This document shows positions 8,158 through 12,247 of a DNA stretch of 12,247 nucleotides, in pieces (the stretch's first letter is position 1; the number at the start of each line of letters is the position of its first letter). Under the pieces are notes generated by a model, which saw nothing but the letters and a program-made list of their open reading frames with translations, was not told the DNA's origin and made no database searches. The stretch spans positions 1 to 12,247 of the forward strand of contig JABCPU010001207.1 in assembly GCA_016800925.1 (NCBI GenBank), written 5' to 3'. This DNA is from Suillus spraguei (taxonomy: Eukaryota; Basidiomycota; Agaricomycetes; Boletales; Suillaceae). A program made the translations under genes and the position numbers.

Positions 8158-9234
8158 ATATCGTTGATAAACGCAGTGGCCTTTTGCCGTGCCTGCAAGT
8201 TAGAAGGATCTACTCAGTTCAGCATCTACCTCCGTCCCTCCGAAGTAAACTTCGATCCGCATCCGTATCATCCGATCCTCCAGACCTCTCCAGAATCCCT
8301 TCCGATACCACGAATTTGCGATGTCTTTGACAAAGGCAAAGCCGGACAACTTCCCCCACATCGACCCTACGATCTCAAGATTGAGTTGGAAGAAGGGCTA
8401 GTCCGCCTCTCGGAACCATATACTCTCTTTTCTCCGGTAGAGCTTGAGGCCCTCCGGAAGTTCCTTGATGAAAAACATCTCGTCCGGACTCCTCCGCTCC
8501 TCATCTTCTCCCCACGGAGCCCCTGTCCTATTTGTCAAAAAGAAGGATGGATCCCTCCGCCTTTGTGTGGATTTCCGCGGCCTTAACCACATCACCAAGA
8601 AGGACCGATATCCGTTACCCCTCATTGCCGACCTACTAGACTCCCCAAGCCGCGCTAAAGTTTATACCAAAATTGATCTCCGATCTGCATATCACCTCGT
8701 CCGGATAACAGAAGGAGACGAGTGGAAGACTTCCTTCCGTACGCGCTATGGCTCCTATGAATGGTTGGTGATGCCGGAAGGCCTCATGAATGCTCCGGCA
8801 GCTTTCCAGCGCTTTGTCAATAGCGTATTTGCCGATATGCTGGACGTATGTGTTGTTGTATATCTGGATGACATCCTTATCTATTCCCAAGACCTTGCAA
8901 GTCATAAGGAACATGTCCGAGAAGTTTTGCGACGTCTCCGTAAACACCGACTATATGCCAAACCCGAGAAATGCGAATTTCATTCATCCTCCCGTCGAAT
9001 ATCTTGGTTTACCTCCTATCTCCGGATGGCTTGACAATGTCGTCCGAAAAGATCCAGTCTATCATAGACTGGCCAGAACCTCGGAAAGTCAAGGACATCC
9101 AATCTTTCCTCGGATTCGCTAACTTCTATCGTCGTTTCATCTTCAACTACTCAGATATCGTGGTTCCCCTTACTCGACTCACTCGCAAGGGCGTCACTTG
9201 GGACTTTTTCCGAGGAATGCCGGAAATCATTTAA
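8158..9234 (+). pseudogene. pol: Reverse transcriptase of element 2 (frameshifted)
   Basis: The pre-RT region is in one frame (LINAVAFCRACKLEGSTQF, IPRICDVFDKGKAGQLPPHR, YDLKIELEEG, to about 8460). The RT fingers and palm follow in another frame (8444-9034): [45 protein letters not shown] with catalytic Asp at 8675-8677, and [12 protein letters not shown] with the YXDD box at 8861-8872. After KCEFHSSS the frame shifts near 8990 to one containing [20 protein letters not shown] and QSFLGFANFYRRFI, the thumb region, ending near 9215. All three catalytic aspartates remain. One odd point is the usually well-kept PFGLxNAP motif, which reads PEGLMNAP (8774 onward). Confidence 0.92.
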
Positions 9235-9530
9235 TGCACTCAAGAAAGCCTTCACGTCCGCTCCGGTGCTAACGCATTGGATTCCAATGTTCCTATAGTT
9301 GTGGAAACTGATGCCTCGGATTATGCTATCGCTGGATACTATCCATTGTGTGCCCAGACTCGGAACTTCGTCCAGTGGCATTTTACTCCCGGACACTGTC
9401 CGGTGCAGAACTCAACTATGATGTCCATGATAAGGAACTACTAGCCATCTATGCTGCGTTCCGAACCTGGCGCCATTACCTAGAAGGCTCGTCCGAGCCT
9501 ATAGATGTTGTCACGGACCACAAAGAACCT
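9235..9530 (+). pseudogene. pol: RNase H domain of element 2 (frameshifted)
   Basis: RNase H removes the RNA strand after minus-strand DNA synthesis. The first catalytic Asp is in [13 protein letters not shown] (GAT 9310-9312). A shift near 9345 leads to the next frame, with [18 protein letters not shown], the catalytic Glu in [10 protein letters not shown] (GAG 9435-9437) and the third Asp in DVVTDHK (GAC 9516-9518). An extra A in the run near 9522 then moves the frame into the integrase reading frame, where [18 protein letters not shown] completes the domain. Catalytic residues are intact across three frames. Confidence 0.88.
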
Positions 9531-10890
9531 TGAGTATTTCTCTACCACCAAACTGCTATCCCGTCGTCAGGCCCGCTGGTCCGAGTTCCTCCATCAGTTC
9601 AACCTCGTTATCCGTTACCGTCCTGGAAGACTCGGAGTCAAGCCAGATTCCCTCACTAGACGATGGGACGTCTACCCTAAAGAGGGGGATAAGGACTACG
9701 CTCAGATTAACCCTCACAACCTCCGTCCAATATTTGCTTCGGAACAATTAGCTTCGTCCCTACGAGCTTCCATTTTAGCAACTCCGGTCCTTAGAGCAGC
9801 TGTTCTTATGGACACCGAACACCTCCGGAAAGACATTCTGATAGCACTCCCTAATGACCCCATTGCACAAACACATTTTCCGGTTCCTTCAGATCCGAGA
9901 TGGACAATAGACGATGGTGGATTCCTTTGTTGTGACAACCGCATCTACGTTCCGGATACCAATGATCTACGACTTCGCATCCTCCGGAATTGCCATGACC
10001 ACCCCCTATCCGGACATTTCGGACAGAATCGTACTCTCGAGCTCATCCGACGCAACTATACCTGGCCCGGAGTACGAGCCTTTGTCAAAGAGTATGTCAG
10101 ATCCTGCACATCCTGCGCCCGAGCCAAAGTTCCGAGACATAAGCCCTACGGTCTACTCAAGCAACTTCCCGTCCCAGAAAAACCATGGAATTCCATCTCT
10201 ATGGATTTCATTGAACAACTTCCGGACTCATCCGGCTTTACAGCCATCCTCGTCATCATAGATCGTTTATCCAAGCAAGCCATATTCGTCCCGACCCACG
10301 ACACCATTACTTCTCCTGATCTCGCCCGCCTATTTCTCCTCCATGTCTTCTCTAAGCATGGAGTCCCGTCCCATGTAACCTCGGATCGAGGAACAGAGTT
10401 CGTATCCCACTTCTTCCGTTCCCTAGGAAAGGCATTGGACATGGTCCTACACTTCACATCCGGATATCATCCCGAAGGGACGGACAAACAGAACGTGCCA
10501 ACCAAACGCTGGAACAGTACCTCCGGATCTACTGCAACTATCAGCAGGACAACTGGTCCGAGCTGCTGCCCCTCGCAGAGTTTGCATACAATAACGCTCC
10601 GAGTGCCACTACCGGAGTTTCACCTTTCTTCGCCAATAAAGGTTATCATCCGAACATTTCCATCCATCCGGAACGCGACCTATCCTCCATCCGTGCCCAG
10701 GAATATGCCCTAGACCTTAACAAACTTCACCAGTTCCTCCGAGATGAGATGTCCGAAGCTCAGAAACGCTATCAAGGACCGCGGACGCTAAAAGACAGCC
10801 TGCTCCAGACTTCCGGATTGGAGAACAAGTCTTCGTCAAAGCCAAGTACTTCCGCTCCACCGTCCGTCGAAGAAACTTTCGGAAAAGAAT
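9523..10890 (+). pseudogene. pol: Integrase of element 2 (long open frame, then frameshifted)
   Basis: Integrase inserts the cDNA into the host genome. The frame is open from 9505 to 10713 and is meaningful from about 9523 to 10478. The zinc-binding N-terminal domain shows HDHPLSGHFG and CTSCARAK (His about 9994-10017, Cys at 10105 and 10114). The catalytic core has Asp in SMDFIEQL (10204-10206) and Asp in TSDRGTEFVS (10384-10386). The catalytic Glu (GAA 10491-10493) is in a different frame, in DGQTERANQTLEQYL. The distance between the last Asp and Glu codons is 107 bases, one short of D-X35-E. Core and C-terminal segments (SATTGVSPFFANKGYHPN, FLRDEMSEAQKRYQG, then FRIGEQVFVKAKYFR, then KKLSEKNLGPF) continue over further shifts near 10780 and 10865. 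Confidence 0.92.
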
Positions 10891-11274
10891 TTGGGACCAT
10901 TCGAAATTATATCCCGCCCGGGTACTCATTCTTTCGCCATCCGACTTCCGGATTCTATGCGTTCCGTACATCCTGTTTTCCATGTCTCGCAGTTAGAGCC
11001 AGCAGTTCCGAACACCATTCCCAATCGCATCCAACCTCCTCCGCCACCAGTCGAAGTCGACGGAGAACCAGAGTACGAGATATCCGAAATCCTGGACTCT
11101 AAACTGGACCGTCGTAGGCACCACTGCCAACTTCTATACCTCGTCCGTTGGTCCGGATACGAAGGAACGGACGAAGAAACTTCCTGGTTACTGGCCACAG
11201 AACTCGGAAATGCATCAGATCTCGTAGCGGATTTCCACTCAGCATATCCGGACAAGCCTGGTCCCATTGCTTGA
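10891..11274 (+). pseudogene. pol: GPY/F module and C-terminal chromodomain of element 2 pol
   Basis: This final stretch of the polyprotein is free of shifts. It starts with the GPF module (LGPFEIISRPGTHSFAIRLP, then SVHPVFHVSQLEPA), a proline-rich spacer (PPPPPVEVDGEPE), and a chromodomain at about 11071-11238 (EYEISEILDSKL, LLYLVRWSGYEGTDEETSWL, NASDLVADFHSAYP). The three aromatic positions used by HP1-type chromodomains to hold methyl-lysine are present as Tyr (EYE), Trp (VRW) and Tyr (SGY). In chromoviruses this domain is known to steer integration toward heterochromatin marked by H3K9 methylation. It is separated from functional integrase only by the upstream frame shifts. The stop is at 11272-11274. 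Confidence 0.9.
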
Positions 11275-11332
11275 AAAAGTACATAACGAAATATAAGTAC
11301 ATTGAGGGCAGTAGCGGAAATCCGGATCTGGA
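11275..11332. other. 58-nt gap between convergent pol and Cys-cluster gene
   Basis: The gap lies between the pol stop (11272-11274, plus strand) and the inferred stop of the minus-strand gene (11333-11335). It contains AAGTACAT twice (about 11278 and 11295) and a short A/T-rich stretch. Polyadenylated transcripts from the two sides would almost certainly overlap. No clear terminator or purine tract is seen. Confidence 0.5.
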
Positions 11333-12247
11333 CTAAGCACCAGTCTCCATTTCACCTCCGGCACCCCCAGTCTCCTCCCCAGTCCCATCCGCCATCTCTC
11401 CCCTCCATTCTCATCCGCCACCTCTTCCCCAATCTCCTCACCAGCGCCATCCTTGTCGGATCCGGCAGAAACGGAAAGCCTAAATCCGGTCCGGATTTCC
11501 TCGATGAGCAGGGCCTGGAATTCCCTCTGTTGCTGGAGGAAGGCCTCCATGGTGGAGCTCATCCGCTCCATGGCAATCCGACTCCCTTCCGCCGCCGCAA
11601 TACCATCTTGGAGAAGTCCGTTGGTCCGCGCCAACTCAGCAATGATGCCATTAGCAGCGGCCACCCAAGCCTGATCATCGTACTCCACAAAATCCTCATC
11701 CGTACCTTCGATAGTGACTGGATTAGAGAAGACATCCGCGTCCGCCACATCCGGAGTAGGACTCCTCTGACGGCGCTTGCCTTTGCCCTTCGGAGACGGA
11801 GTACCAGCAGGACGCTGCCTCTTCCGGCCCTTAGGCCCCTTAACGAATCCGGGCCTTCCAGGACAAGTGGCCTTGTCCTTCCGGCAGACGTCACAGGACT
11901 TAATCTACGAAACGTCGAAATCAGCGGATCCGAAGTTTTTCGGACGACTCACCATGGCATTCTTCTCAGCATCACCCCACTGGCACATCCGGCCCTTAGT
12001 GACGCAACGAGAGCAGTACCCATCCTTTGCCCCAGACGCAGGAGCAGCCTTGGCCTTTACCAACCCATTAATATCCGGATCCGGAAGAGTCCACAGCACT
12101 CACCCGAGCCTCAATCAGTGCTCTCCCTCTTTCCTCCTATTCTCCCTCCGGATCTCCGCCAACTCAATCTGCTTCAACTCCTCCTGCCTTTTCCGCTCCT
12201 CGCCTCTTTCCGCTTCCGTTCCGCCTCGGCTTCGCTGCAGCCTTAGC
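11333..12247 (-). CDS. Antisense gene with swapped-halves Cys6 cluster, two candidate introns, 5' end outside window
   Basis: Minus strand, convergent with pol. From the right edge: a Glu/Arg/Lys-rich coil (EERKRQEELKQIELAEIRRE), ALIEAR, an intron (12055-12103), exon 11953-12054 with CSRCVTKGRMC, an intron (11905-11952), then CDVCRKDKATC, two basic stretches like nuclear localisation signals (GPKGRKRQRP, GKGKRRQRS), and a helical region (EYDDQAWVAAANGIIAELAR, AFLQQQREFQALLIEEIRTG). After splicing the cysteines read CX2CX6C-X13-CX2CX6C. A one-base shift near 11395 fits a Gly/Glu-rich tail (MADGTGEETGGAGGEMETGA) ending in TAG at 11333-11335; without it the frame runs into pol to 11239. Another shift lies in the purine-rich stretch near 12121-12160. 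A nuclear DNA-binding role is inferred only. It resembles repeat-associated Cys-rich proteins of Agaricomycetes as I recall them. With two shifts it may be a pseudogene. Confidence 0.7.
11905..11952 (-). other. Candidate 48-nt phase-0 intron splitting the Cys cluster
   Basis: On the minus strand it starts GTGAGT (11952-11947), has a CTGAT branch-site match (11924-11920, fitting CTRAY) and ends TAG at 11907-11905. Its length is divisible by three and the final TAG would be an in-frame stop if retained. Removal joins AEKNAM to IKSCDVC and completes the two-half cysteine cluster. Length and signals are typical of basidiomycete introns. Confidence 0.75.
12055..12103 (-). other. Candidate 49-nt intron upstream of the first cysteine triplet
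   Basis: On the minus strand it starts GTGAGT (12103-12098), contains a TTAAT branch-like word and ends AAG at 12057-12055. Removal joins ALIEAR to AKAAPASG. The unspliced frame would hold stops (for example TGA at 12100-12102 in the frame of the downstream exon). The branch site is weaker than in the neighbouring intron. Confidence 0.55.

Larger units (their letters stand above)
5370..12247 (+). mobile_element. Ty3/gypsy chromovirus 2 (chromodomain LTR retrotransposon), 3' end outside window
   Basis: On the plus strand the order is putative LTR and leader, gag with CCHC knuckle, protease, RT, RNase H, integrase with GPY/F module, and chromodomain ending at 11274. This is the standard chromovirus order. 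No copy of the 5' LTR region (TATA box and neighbours) appears after 11274, so the 3' LTR should lie past 12247 unless the element is truncated. If so, the minus-strand Cys-cluster gene at 11333-12247 lies inside the element. The whole span, including that gene, is unusually rich in TCCG/CCGGA words, unlike 2502-5369. Many single-base frame shifts break the coding part. Confidence 0.85.

Noticed and set aside
10749..11102. 117-codon plus-strand open frame past the integrase core as a separate gene
   Set aside because: Only its first part (to about 10780) is pol. The rest is an out-of-frame reading of the integrase C-terminus and chromodomain, which are recognisable in other frames.
11302..12246. 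314-codon plus-strand open frame, one of the longest in the window
   Set aside because: It is the reverse strand of the Cys-cluster gene. It has no recognisable domain, is biased to Pro/Leu/Arg/Ser, and runs without change through both introns of the opposite gene. The minus strand has conserved Cys spacing and splice signals.
1..12247. RIP-type mutation (as in ascomycetes) as the cause of the broken frames
   Set aside because: The breaks are mostly one-base shifts rather than C-to-T stop codons, and element 2 keeps a very high CpG and CpA content.

Overview
The window looks like a transposon-rich stretch of a basidiomycete genome, most likely an Agaricomycete mushroom-forming fungus. The evidence is two different Ty3/gypsy LTR retrotransposons of fungal type, one with a C-terminal chromodomain, and a gene with two candidate introns of 48-49 nt with GTGAGT donors, one of which has a CTGAT branch site. 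I find no housekeeping gene, no rRNA or tRNA gene and no CRISPR array. No species can be named from the sequence alone.

Layout. (1) Positions 1-2501, minus strand: the 5' part of gypsy element 1, with a probable LTR (about 2120-2501), gag, zinc knuckle, protease and the first part of reverse transcriptase, running off the left edge. (2) Positions 2502-5369: AT-richer, strongly CpG-depleted DNA with no credible gene. It contains a diverged direct repeat of roughly 330 bp (3697-~4030 and 5051-5369) and several small repeat clusters. (3) Positions ~5370-12247, plus strand: gypsy element 2, a chromovirus very rich in TCCG words. It has a putative 5' LTR and leader with a TATA box, then gag, protease, RT, RNase H, integrase, GPY/F module and chromodomain, ending at 11274. 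(4) Positions 11333-12247, minus strand: a convergent gene 58 nt past the pol stop. It encodes a charged coil, a cysteine cluster of form CX2CX6C-X13-CX2CX6C, basic stretches and a helical C-terminal region. It has two candidate introns and runs off the right edge.

Both retroelements keep nearly all catalytic motifs, but their reading frames are broken many times, mostly by single-base shifts. They are therefore either decayed copies or carry uncorrected indel errors from sequencing. No second LTR is visible for either element.

The most interesting object is the minus-strand Cys-cluster gene. It shares the base composition of element 2 and sits where the 3' untranslated region of that element should be, since no copy of the 5' LTR appears after pol. 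It may be an antisense, intron-bearing accessory gene carried by the retrotransposon. Introns on the antisense strand would survive reverse transcription of the sense genome. Its cysteine cluster looks like a fungal Zn2Cys6 domain with its two halves in swapped order.
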